From contig CAMPAF010000024.1 of NCBI GenBank assembly GCA_946631535.1, forward strand, positions 1 through 18,321: 18,321 nucleotides of DNA, written 5' to 3'. Position numbers and translations under genes: made by a program. Shown piece after piece: positions 7,115 to 13,687 of this stretch. The notes beneath the pieces were generated by a model. The model was not told where the DNA came from. It made no database searches and worked only from the letters and a program-made list of their open reading frames with translations. The stretch comes from an uncultured Verrucomicrobiota bacterium (GTDB lineage Bacteria > Verrucomicrobiota > Kiritimatiellia > RFP12 > UBA1067). Within the stretch, counting starts at the first letter, position 1. Every line of letters begins with the position of its first letter.

Positions 7115-7807
7115 ATGACTACTAAGGTCAAGATTGCCGTTGGAGCGGCTGCCATTTTTGCTGCGGCGATTATAGGCGTGTTGCTTGCCTTGTCGTCAAG
7201 GGCGCCGACGACAGCCCTTGGGAAAGGATCTGGCGATGTTACGACAAGGGAGCAGTCGCCTGTGGCACGAGACAGCGAAAAGTCTCGCACGGAGCAGCCT
7301 AAGGCGGCGAGCGACAGACGACAATCTCCTGATGCCCGGCATGAGAAAATGGCAAAGGCAGTCGTTGGCACGGCTCCCGAGCCGACGCAGATGACCGAGG
7401 CTGAGGAAAAGGCGGAGGAGGAGTCGAAGATCGTCGACGAGTTCTACTCGGCGGTTGACAAGTGGATTAAGCCAAGCAAGGGAAAGACAGTGTCTATGGC
7501 TGATGTCGATGCGTTCCGCGAAGCATTTCGCAAGGTGCCAAAGAAGCGCAAGGAGGAATGCGTCCATCGCGCGCTCAACCTGATCCCAGACGACAATGTA
7601 ATGCTCCTCGCCGGCATCCTTTTCGACAAGGAGCAGGACAAGACGATCCTCGATCTCGTGTTCAATGACATTCTCAACCGTGACGAGGACGTGAAGAAGC
7701 CCATCTTGAAGGAGGTTTTCAAGGATAGGGAGCATCCCAACTGGGCCGACACAGCCTGGATACTTGACGTGACGGGTGAACTGCCTGCAAGTGGGCGGAA
7801 CAAGTAG
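7115..7807 (+). CDS. Membrane-anchored protein of unknown function
   Basis: A 230-residue protein with a single hydrophobic segment at about residues 6-26 and a basic N terminus, so probably anchored with its bulk outside the cytoplasm. Residues 30-100 are charged, Ser/Pro/Glu-rich and likely disordered. Residues 105-225 are helical and acidic/basic, ending with the segment HPNWADTAWILDVTGELP; I recall similar tails in uncharacterised PVC proteins but cannot name a family. It starts 22 nt after subunit A with AGGAGAG at 7105-7111, so it is probably co-transcribed with the ATPase genes. It has no resemblance to known ATPase subunits. It converges with rsgA, leaving 7 nt between stops. Confidence 0.75.
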   Translation: MTTKVKIAVGAAAIFAAAIIGVLLALSSRAPTTALGKGSGDVTTREQSPVARDSEKSRTEQPKAASDRRQSPDARHEKMAKAVVGTAPEPTQMTEAEEKAEEESKIVDEFYSAVDKWIKPSKGKTVSMADVDAFREAFRKVPKKRKEECVHRALNLIPDDNVMLLAGILFDKEQDKTILDLVFNDILNRDEDVKKPILKEVFKDREHPNWADTAWILDVTGELPASGRNK

Positions 7808-7821
7808 TGTGGGGCTACTTG
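7801..7821. other. Inverted repeat spanning the two convergent stop codons
   Basis: CAAGTAG (7801-7807) and CTACTTG (7815-7821) are perfect 7-bp inverted copies around a 7-nt loop. Each arm is the last Lys codon plus the TAG stop of one of the two convergent genes. It could form a bidirectional hairpin, but there is no U-tract, so classical rho-independent termination is not supported. Confidence 0.5.
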
Positions 7822-8837
7822 CGGTACCGGTGTGACGATTCGGTACGGTTGGTCTCTTCATGCGCTGCTTCCGCCTTGAGGCGGCAGTAGGCTAGCCAGC
7901 GTTCCGTGGAAAGCTCGCCAGAGGCTAGGGCTGCCTTGACCGCGCAATCTGGTTCCGTGTCGTGGCGGCAGTCCGAGAACCTGCATCTCGCGATGAACCG
8001 CTCTATGTCGGCGAAGGAGTCGGTAATGCCAGTGTCCGCCTCCCACATGCCAATTTCGCGCATGCCCGGCGTGTCGATGACGAGCGCTCCTGACGGCAGG
8101 CGGATCAACTCGCGCTCTGTGGTTGTGTGGCGGCCCTTGGAGTCCCAGTCGCGGACTTCCAGCGTCGGCATGAGTTCCTCTCCGGCAAGGGCGTTCACGA
8201 GGGACGACTTGCCGACGCCGGAGGAGCCGATGAAGGCGAGGGTACGGCGGGGGAGGACGTATGGGGCGAGCTGTCCGAGGCCGTCGCCGGTCCTTGAGGA
8301 GATGGCGAAGACGGGAACGTCTCCCGCGCATGCGACGGCGTCTGCGAGGAACGGCGCGGCACCGCCAGAATCCGTTCCGAGCAAGTCGCTCTTTGTGAGG
8401 AGCACCACCACGCCCGCGCCGGTGGCGCGGCCTAGGGCGAGGAATCGCTCAAGGCGGCGGACGCTGAAGTTCTGGTTCAGCGACATGAGGAAGAAGAGGG
8501 TGTCGAAGTTGACGGCGATGGTCTGCGCGCGCCGTCCGGAGGTGCCCGCGGCGGCGCGCTCGAACTTCGAAGAACGCGGAAGGGTGGCGAGAATGCGGCT
8601 CTCGCCGTGGGGGTTCCATTGGAGGGCCACGAAGTCGCCGGTGGTAGGGATCTCCTGGCATGGCGCGTTGTCCTCGACGCGCCGTTTGAAATATGCGGAC
8701 GCCTTCTTGCGGGCGATACCTTCGCCCTTGTCGCAGATGACGCGATAGTAGTCGCCCCACGTGCCGAGCACGCGGGCGGGAAGGGCACCCTTGTCGAGGA
8801 CGGCAGGACCGTCGTATCCCCAGTCGCGGATGTTCAT
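7815..8837 (-). CDS. rsgA: Ribosome small subunit-dependent GTPase A
   Basis: A 340-residue circularly permuted GTPase that helps late maturation of the 30S subunit. An N-terminal OB-fold region (about 18-100) is followed by the GTPase with motifs in the permuted order: G4 as LTKSD, G1 as GSSGVGKS at residues 204-211, then KGRHTTTE and G3 as DTPGM. A zinc knuckle follows, C-x4-C-x-H-x5-C in RCRFSDCRHDTEPDC. The G4 motif is TKSD where the classical form is NKxD, a variation tolerated in this family. ATG 8837 is fixed by the 4-nt ATGA overlap with the upstream gene's stop, so the longer frame to 8969 is rejected. It is co-transcribed with the small PVC-type gene upstream. Confidence 0.95.
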   Translation of the reverse strand: MNIRDWGYDGPAVLDKGALPARVLGTWGDYYRVICDKGEGIARKKASAYFKRRVEDNAPCQEIPTTGDFVALQWNPHGESRILATLPRSSKFERAAAGTSGRRAQTIAVNFDTLFFLMSLNQNFSVRRLERFLALGRATGAGVVVLLTKSDLLGTDSGGAAPFLADAVACAGDVPVFAISSRTGDGLGQLAPYVLPRRTLAFIGSSGVGKSSLVNALAGEELMPTLEVRDWDSKGRHTTTERELIRLPSGALVIDTPGMREIGMWEADTGITDSFADIERFIARCRFSDCRHDTEPDCAVKAALASGELSTERWLAYCRLKAEAAHEETNRTESSHRYRK

Positions 8838-9202
8838 GGCTTGTATGGGCCTAGAAATTCTTCCTTGAAGTCGAAGCCGCCGATGAAGTCGGCTGGCGAA
8901 TCGCTGTCCGTCTTGCCGATGCGCTTCGTGTCGTAGAGGTTGAACACGATCGTGCCAACGTCCTCGCACGAGTGGATGCCCCAGTCGGTTAGGACGGTGT
9001 AGGCCATCGGACCGTAGGCATCAAGGGCGAGATCGCGGAAATAGTCGAGGAGTTCCTGTCCTGTGACGTGGCCCTTGGCGTCTGCGGAGGCTTCTGCGAT
9101 CACCTGAAGGACAAAGTCGTAGGCACGAGAGTCGAAACGGGCGTCCTTCGCGAGGATGTCGGAAAAGTCATCGGTCTCGTATCTGATCTTCGGTATTTCC
9201 AT
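8834..9202 (-). CDS. Minf_1886-like (Verrucomicrobia/Planctomycete-restricted) small protein
   Basis: A 122-residue soluble protein that matches by eye the PVC-restricted family described as TIGR04138 / Minf_1886. Shared features include an aromatic-rich start ([14 protein letters not shown]), [29 protein letters not shown], the IVFNLYD segment and a C-terminal [16 protein letters not shown]. Its function is unknown. ATG 9202 is chosen because TGCTATACT lies 8 nt upstream, which would give a leaderless mRNA; an in-frame ATG at 9220 lies upstream of the -10 core and is excluded if that promoter is real. Its TGA overlaps the ATG of rsgA (ATGA), which suggests a link to ribosome assembly or translation. 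Confidence 0.8.
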   Translation of the reverse strand: MEIPKIRYETDDFSDILAKDARFDSRAYDFVLQVIAEASADAKGHVTGQELLDYFRDLALDAYGPMAYTVLTDWGIHSCEDVGTIVFNLYDTKRIGKTDSDSPADFIGGFDFKEEFLGPYKP

Positions 9203-9210
9203 GGGCAAGA

Positions 9211-9219
9211 AGTATAGCA
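9211..9219 (-). promoter_or_regulatory. Extended -10 promoter of the Minf_1886-like/rsgA operon
   Basis: On the reverse strand this reads TGCTATACT, an extended -10 with one mismatch. It ends 8 nt before the ATG at 9202, so the transcript should be leaderless or nearly so. No clear -35 is visible. Confidence 0.6.
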
Positions 9220-9253
9220 TAAATTGGTGGTTGGTGCTTGGTGTAGGGGGGGC

Positions 9254-9284
9254 GGGACCACCGGGACCGCCGAGACCACCGGGA
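9254..9284. repeat. Inverted copy of part of the GGTCCC repeat array
   Basis: The reverse complement of these 31 bases matches 9396-9426 of the downstream array at 30 of 31 positions by direct comparison. The two are separated by about 110 bp, so they could pair as a long hairpin in RNA or a cruciform in DNA. Confidence 0.85.
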
Positions 9285-9350
9285 ATACCAACATGGAATG
9301 GACAATCCAAGTGGTCCAGACAATCCCAATGACTTCGGCACTCTTAACAC

Positions 9351-9530
9351 TCCCAGCAGTCCCGGTACTCCCGGCAATCCCGGCAGTCCCGGTGGTCCCG
9401 GTGGTCTCGGTGGTCCCGGTGGTCCCGGTGGTCCCGGTGGTCTCGGTGGTCCCGGTGGTCCCGGTGGTCCCGGTGGTCTCGGCGTTCCCGGCGTTCCCAG
9501 CGCTCCCAGCGCTCCCAGCGTTCCCGGTGG
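9351..9530. repeat. Tandem 9-bp repeat array with a 36-bp higher-order period
   Basis: Twenty consecutive 9-bp units related to TCCCGGTGG run from 9351 to 9530, with three or four degraded units beyond. In the middle, the variant unit TCTCGGTGG recurs exactly every 36 bp (TCTC at 9405, 9441 and 9477), so blocks of four units have been duplicated. Read on the + strand it encodes Gly-X-Pro-like collagen triplets; on the other strand it encodes Thr/Gly repeats. The array lies between two divergent promoters. I treat it as intergenic repeat DNA, not as a gene. The whole gap 9203-9670 contains only this array, its inverted copy, the TTACA boxes and two promoters. Confidence 0.9.
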
Positions 9531-9574
9531 CCCTAGCCCTCCCGGCCTTCCTCGTCCCTCGGCACGTCCGTCTT

Positions 9575-9629
9575 TTACACTGGATGTAATAAAAGCCGTG
9601 TTTTTTACACGGATTCGGCAATTCTTACA
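9575..9629 (+). promoter_or_regulatory. Possible operator: three TTACA boxes and a TTACA-N5-TGTAA palindrome
   Basis: TTACA occurs at 9575, 9605 and 9625, which is spacing of 30 and 20 bp and so on the same DNA face. The first is half of an inverted repeat, TTACA-N5-TGTAA (9575-9589). A short hairpin, CCGTGT/ACACGG (9596-9612, loop TTTTT), includes the second. All lie upstream of the -35 of the activator gene, so an activator or repressor site is plausible; no regulator is identified. Confidence 0.35.
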
Positions 9630-9633
9630 TTTA

Positions 9634-9662
9634 TTGTCAATCGGGCGAAAGTTTGGTATAAT
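9634..9662 (+). promoter_or_regulatory. Sigma-70-type promoter of the NifA-like regulator
   Basis: TTGTCA (9634-9639), a 17-bp spacer and TGG-TATAAT (9654-9662) form a near-perfect promoter that is also extended -10. It ends 8 nt before ATG 9671, predicting a leaderless transcript. The regulator gene itself is therefore not sigma-54 dependent. Confidence 0.8.
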
Positions 9663-9670
9663 GTTGACCC

Positions 9671-11194
9671 ATGAACACGAAATTGTCGCCGGAGATACCG
9701 GTAATTCAAGAGATCAGTTCGGTTGTCGTAAGGGAACGGAATGTGCGGGCCTTGCTGGACAAGGTTCTCGACATCCTAGAGCGGCGCATGGGGATGCTTC
9801 GTGGGACGATGACGCTTCTGGAGGGCGACGAGCTGCGCATCGAGGCTTCGCGTGGGCTTGACGACGACGAGCGGGCGTTGGGGCGCTACCGCATCGGGGA
9901 GGGCGTGACCGGTCGCGTGGCCCAGACGGGCAAGTGCGAGGTGGTGCCGGACATCCATGCCGACAGGCGTTTCCTCAACAGGACGGGGGCGAGGACGGAC
10001 AAGCGTCCGATCGCGTTCATCTGCGTGCCGCTGGTGCATCTCGGGCAGGTGATCGGCACCCTGTCGATCGACCGCCTGAACGAGCCGGGGACGGCGGCGG
10101 CGGCCGACCTGGAGCGCGATGTGGCGTTGCTGGAGATCATCGCGAACATCACGGCGGAGGCGGCGGCGGTGTGCCGCGAGGAGCTGGCTGAGCGACAGGC
10201 GCTGGTGGAGGAGAACCGCAGGCTGCGCGACATGCTGGCGAACAATCCGGGCGACCTGATCGGCAACTGCCGCGAGATGCGCGCCGTGTACGAGCAGATA
10301 CGCCAGGTCGCGCCTAGCGAGGCGACGGTGCTTATTCGCGGCGCGAGCGGCACGGGCAAGGAGCTCGTGGCGCGGGCGATCCAGAGCCTTTCCATGCGCA
10401 AGGACAAGCCGTTCGTGACGCTGAACTGCGCGGCGCTGCCGGAGTCGCTGGTGGAGTCTGAGCTGTTCGGGCACGAGAAGGGCGCGTTCACCGGTGCGGC
10501 GCAGCGCCGCATCGGGCGCGCGGAGGCGGCGGACGGAGGTACGCTGTTCCTCGACGAGATCGGCGACCTGTCGGTCCCGATACAGATCAAGCTGCTGCGC
10601 TTCCTGCAGGAGCGGACGTTCTCGCGCATTGGCTCGAACGAGGAGCTGCGCTCGAACGTGCGCTTCATCGCGGCGACCAGCCGGAACCTCGAGGACCTGA
10701 TGGCGAAGAAGATGTTCCGCGAGGACCTCTACTACCGGCTGTCGGTGTTTCCGATCGCGATGCCGGACCTCTCGAGGCGCACGGGCGACATAGTGCTGCT
10801 GGCCGAGCATTTCCTGTCGAAGATGAACGTGAAGTACGGCAAGCAGGTGACGCGCATCTCGCCGCCTGCGGTGAGCATGCTGCAGTCCTACTCGTGGCCC
10901 GGGAACGTGCGTGAGCTGGAGAACTGCATCGAGCGCGCGGTGTTGACCGCGACGGACGACTGCGTGCACGGGTACAACCTGCCTCCATCGCTTCAGGCGC
11001 CGGAGTTTGCGGAGGATCCGTACAGGCCCGACGCTACGCAGACGCTCGACGAGCAGCTGGCCGCGTTCGAGAAGCGCGTGCTCGAGGACGCGCTCCTGCG
11101 CCACAACGGCAACCGCAGCGCCGCCGGGCGCGAGCTGGGCGTGTCGCCGCGCATGATGAACTACCGCCTCAACAAGCTCGGAATCGGCAACTGA
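9671..11194 (+). CDS. Sigma-54-dependent transcriptional activator, GAF-AAA+-Fis (NifA-like)
   Basis: A 507-residue bacterial enhancer-binding protein. The N-terminal GAF domain (about residues 20-170) includes [18 protein letters not shown], close to NifA/FhlA-type GAF sequences, and would sense a small ligand or partner. The AAA+ domain has Walker A GASGTGKE at residues 224-231, the sigma-54-contacting loop GAFTGA at 271-276 and Walker B with Asp295-Glu296, so it should be active. The C terminus is a Fis-type helix-turn-helix (about 464-505: [20 protein letters not shown]). There is no receiver domain. ATG 9671 lies 8 nt after a strong promoter. No nif gene and no clear sigma-54 promoter is seen nearby; whether it controls the following envelope genes is unknown. 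It ends 76 nt before the next start. Confidence 0.93.
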   Translation: MNTKLSPEIPVIQEISSVVVRERNVRALLDKVLDILERRMGMLRGTMTLLEGDELRIEASRGLDDDERALGRYRIGEGVTGRVAQTGKCEVVPDIHADRRFLNRTGARTDKRPIAFICVPLVHLGQVIGTLSIDRLNEPGTAAAADLERDVALLEIIANITAEAAAVCREELAERQALVEENRRLRDMLANNPGDLIGNCREMRAVYEQIRQVAPSEATVLIRGASGTGKELVARAIQSLSMRKDKPFVTLNCAALPESLVESELFGHEKGAFTGAAQRRIGRAEAADGGTLFLDEIGDLSVPIQIKLLRFLQERTFSRIGSNEELRSNVRFIAATSRNLEDLMAKKMFREDLYYRLSVFPIAMPDLSRRTGDIVLLAEHFLSKMNVKYGKQVTRISPPAVSMLQSYSWPGNVRELENCIERAVLTATDDCVHGYNLPPSLQAPEFAEDPYRPDATQTLDEQLAAFEKRVLEDALLRHNGNRSAAGRELGVSPRMMNYRLNKLGIGN

Positions 11195-11254
11195 CCAGTA
11201 CGCGATAATTTTTTGTGGTTCTTTGTCAGAAAGGGGAATAGCACGCACCTCTTA

Positions 11255-11263
11255 TGGTATAAT
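11255..11263 (+). promoter_or_regulatory. Extended -10 promoter of the envelope gene cluster
   Basis: TGGTATAAT is a perfect extended -10 ending 7 nt before ATG 11271, predicting a leaderless mRNA for the first lipoprotein. A TTGTCA at 11223-11228 lies 29 bp from the -10, too far for a -35. A T-run just after the regulator gene (11209-11214) has no convincing stem before it, so no terminator is called. Confidence 0.7.
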
Positions 11264-11270
11264 GTGCGTC

Positions 11271-12233
11271 ATGAAAAATCTTGCAAAAGGTATTTGGCAG
11301 GTGTTTGCACCCCTGCTTCTGGCTCTTTTGTCTGGCTGTGCTATGTTTGGTGTCGTTCGCCGGGTGCCGATGATCGACGTGCGCAACGAGACTGTTGCCG
11401 CATCGGCAGGAGGCAACATGACAGATGTCATCGTCAGAGCCGCCACAGCGCGAAGATGGTCTGCGACTGTGACTGCGCCAGACGTGGTGCGATGCCGATT
11501 TGACGCGCGTTCGTGGAATATTGTCGTGGATGTGCGACATGCCGGAACAACATTCTCAATCGACTACGTAAGTACGGAAGGCCTGTCCTATCGTCCTGAG
11601 TATCGCGACATCCACGGCAGCTACAACAAACAGGTGGATGCGCTGTGCCAGCGGATCAAGCGTGAGGCGATGCGTGTGCCCGTCGCCGTGGTGGGGGTGC
11701 CTGCTGCGGTTGCTCCTGCGGCGCCTGCGGCACCGGCCGTGAGGCCCTACACGATAGAATCGTTCGCGCGCGAGACGGGCGACAAGTACGCTTACCGGTT
11801 CGTGCTGAAGCTCAACGACGCGTCATCGGCAGATCTGACGCTCTCGCGCCGCATTCAGGCCGACCTGCGGCAGTCGGTGCGCGACGACTACGTGGCGTCC
11901 GCCGGAGTGAAGGCCGCGTCTTCGCTGCAGATCGATTTCCCGGAATATGCCATCCGCGAAGGCAAGGTGGTGGGGCGTGCGGTAGCCATGACGGTTGAGC
12001 TGCTCGAGTTCGTCTACGATCCTGCGACGGCCCAGGGTCGGCTGGCGGTAAAGGTGAATCCGCAGCAGTACGAAACGACGCGGCAGTGGGTGAGGAACAA
12101 CATCGCTACGCTGGCGAAGGACAAGAACGCCAACATACTGAGCACTCTTTCGGGGAAGCCGCGTTTCGCGATCGGGCGCGAGATTCTGCGCGATGACAAC
12201 GTGCTTGAAGTGGAGTTTCATGCGGGAGAATAG
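11271..12233 (+). CDS. Lipoprotein of unknown function, first gene of envelope cluster
   Basis: A 320-residue predicted lipoprotein. Its signal peptide ends in the lipobox LSGC with Cys23. Residues 30-130 recall the small-lipoprotein domain that contains a 'R-x-W-x-V-x-x-x-x-x-x-x-V-D-V' strand pattern, a YSIxY-like FSIDYVSTEGLSY and IHGSYNKQVDALCQRIK; an Ala/Pro-rich linker (about 140-158) leads to a second unrecognised domain of about 160 residues rich in alternating charged and hydrophobic strands. The frame is open to 11223, but ATG 11271 is preferred because it begins a good lipoprotein signal 7 nt after the -10. The stop is 3 nt before the next gene, whose ribosome binding site lies within this gene. 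Function unknown. Confidence 0.75.
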   Translation: MKNLAKGIWQVFAPLLLALLSGCAMFGVVRRVPMIDVRNETVAASAGGNMTDVIVRAATARRWSATVTAPDVVRCRFDARSWNIVVDVRHAGTTFSIDYVSTEGLSYRPEYRDIHGSYNKQVDALCQRIKREAMRVPVAVVGVPAAVAPAAPAAPAVRPYTIESFARETGDKYAYRFVLKLNDASSADLTLSRRIQADLRQSVRDDYVASAGVKAASSLQIDFPEYAIREGKVVGRAVAMTVELLEFVYDPATAQGRLAVKVNPQQYETTRQWVRNNIATLAKDKNANILSTLSGKPRFAIGREILRDDNVLEVEFHAGE

Positions 12234-12236
12234 CCG

Positions 12237-13637
12237 ATGCGAAGATTGCGCGAAATAATCGTTGTGGCTGCCGCAGTGGTGATTGTTTGCGGTTGCCGCA
12301 CCTCTTACCAGGAGGCGCTGGCGGCTCGGCAAGATGTGATGTTCGGCACTGGGGCGATAGCCATTGACAGGGCGACCAAGATGGCCAACAGCACCGTGAA
12401 CAGGAAGCTGGGGGCCTTCGAGCTGGCGCGCATAAAGATGCTGCATGGCGACTTCGCCGGCAGTTCGGCCGTGTTCGGGCCGCAGCTTGACGAGCTTTTC
12501 GAGGAGACGAACCTTGGCCCCGTACTGAAGAAGGGCCAGATCGCCGGCAACATCTTGGCAAGCACTCTGGGCGACGACCGCGCTATCCCTTACGAGCTGC
12601 CTGCGTTCGAGTTGCTGTTTGGTCTGCAATATCAGGCGGTCAACTCCCTCGCGCTCGGGCAGCATGACAACGCACGTGTCTACCTTCGGCGCGCGACGGC
12701 AGTCCAGGAACAGCTGAAGGAAGAGCACGGCACAGAGCCGGAGCCATCTTCGTCACCTGCCGAAGATGACGCGAATGCTGCCGCAAACGCGCAGAACGCC
12801 GCAACGGCCAGTAGTCAGATCACTGCGCGTATCGCTCCCGTTGCGGACATGGTGCGAGCCTCGTACGAGAATTCTCTCGCATGGTACCTGATGGGACTCT
12901 TCTTTGCAAAGGAGAACGATGCGTCCAATGCCGAGATCGCCTTTCGTGAAGCGGGCCGCATCTGCCCTGCGATCACGCCTCTTGCAGTTGCGCCTGCGGG
13001 TGGAGATCAGGACGTTGTCGTCGTCTACGAGGAGAACCTGATCGACATGCGCGAGCCGATCAAGATTCCGCTTCCGTTCGGAGGCACTGTGTGGTCCGTG
13101 GACTTCCCGATATACAACGCGCCAGCCTGTCCGCCCTCGCAGATCGCCGTCGAGGTGGATGGCGCGGTGGCGGCATCGTGCATCCCTGTTGTCAACGTGC
13201 AGGCGCTTGCCTACCGCGACCTCAAGGATCGCATTCCGGGCATCGCCACGCGCAACGTGACGCGCGCGGCCGTGAAGATCGCCGCCCAGCAGGTGGCCAA
13301 CCACGTCAATACGGGCAATACCTACGCCAACTTGGCGATCATGCTGGGTGTGTTTGCCTACAACCTCACAAGCACCGTCATCACAGAGGCGGACACCCGC
13401 GCTTGGCAGACCGTGCCCGAACATGTTCATCTCGGTCGCTTTGCCCTGCCGTCCGGCAAGAACAGCATCACTGTCCGAAACGCGCGCACGGGGCGCGCTT
13501 GCGAGATCGCGGTGCCGCCTGGTGGCGGGACAAGAATCGTATGGATATCCGACGTGCGTGGCTTTGCCACGTCTACGGTGCTGTCAGTCGGAGCGAAGGG
13601 TACGTCTTCGTGGGCGCGCATCCCCTCGCTGCTTTGA
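12237..13637 (+). CDS. COG3014-like lipoprotein
   Basis: A 466-residue predicted lipoprotein with a VCGC lipobox at Cys20. The following region is helical and TPR-like (about 25-240), interrupted by a low-complexity Glu/Ser/Ala stretch at about 160-200. The second half is beta-rich, with PIKIPLPFGGTVWSVDFPIY, VNVQALAYRDLKDRIPGIATRNVTRAAVKIA and a C-terminal HLGRFALPSGKNSITV segment. This pattern fits the uncharacterised COG3014 family, which in proteobacteria is found beside LpoB- and YcfL-type lipoproteins; both occur downstream here, which supports the call. GGGAG at 12224-12228 serves as ribosome binding site, 8 nt from ATG. Role likely in envelope or cell-wall synthesis, by association only. 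Confidence 0.75.
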   Translation: MRRLREIIVVAAAVVIVCGCRTSYQEALAARQDVMFGTGAIAIDRATKMANSTVNRKLGAFELARIKMLHGDFAGSSAVFGPQLDELFEETNLGPVLKKGQIAGNILASTLGDDRAIPYELPAFELLFGLQYQAVNSLALGQHDNARVYLRRATAVQEQLKEEHGTEPEPSSSPAEDDANAAANAQNAATASSQITARIAPVADMVRASYENSLAWYLMGLFFAKENDASNAEIAFREAGRICPAITPLAVAPAGGDQDVVVVYEENLIDMREPIKIPLPFGGTVWSVDFPIYNAPACPPSQIAVEVDGAVAASCIPVVNVQALAYRDLKDRIPGIATRNVTRAAVKIAAQQVANHVNTGNTYANLAIMLGVFAYNLTSTVITEADTRAWQTVPEHVHLGRFALPSGKNSITVRNARTGRACEIAVPPGGGTRIVWISDVRGFATSTVLSVGAKGTSSWARIPSLL

Positions 13638-13687
13638 TCATGACTTGATTTTTTAGTTGTAACATTAACCAAGAAGGAGAAAACGAA

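Noticed and set aside
8838..8969. Longer RsgA N terminus
   Set aside because: The ATGA overlap at 8834-8837 gives a natural coupled start and the extra residues read as Arg/His-rich shadow of the upstream gene.
9351..9566. CRISPR array
   Set aside because: The 36-bp period is made of continuous 9-bp units with no unique spacers, so it is simple tandem repetition.
9298..9861. Collagen-like Gly-X-Pro open frame as a real gene
   Set aside because: It has no ribosome binding site or promoter before ATG 9298, runs out of frame into the regulator gene and ends there, and all frames across the array are open because of its composition. Kept only as a repeat finding.
9776..11248. Long 490-codon open frame antisense to the NifA-like regulator
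   Set aside because: It is Arg/His/Gln-rich with no recognisable domain, and it mirrors a gene with full catalytic motifs. Long antisense frames are expected in GC-rich coding DNA.
11195..11254. Rho-independent terminator after the regulator gene
   Set aside because: A T-run is present at 11209-11214, but only a 3-bp stem could be drawn before it.
11303..11317. Sigma-54-like site TGGCAG-N4-TTGCA
   Set aside because: The spacing between GG and GC is one base short of the required distance, and it lies inside the lipoprotein signal-peptide coding region, downstream of the start.
12753..13430. 225-codon open frame antisense to the COG3014-like gene
   Set aside because: It has no recognisable motifs or start signals and is rich in Arg/His/Gly, as expected for an antisense shadow.
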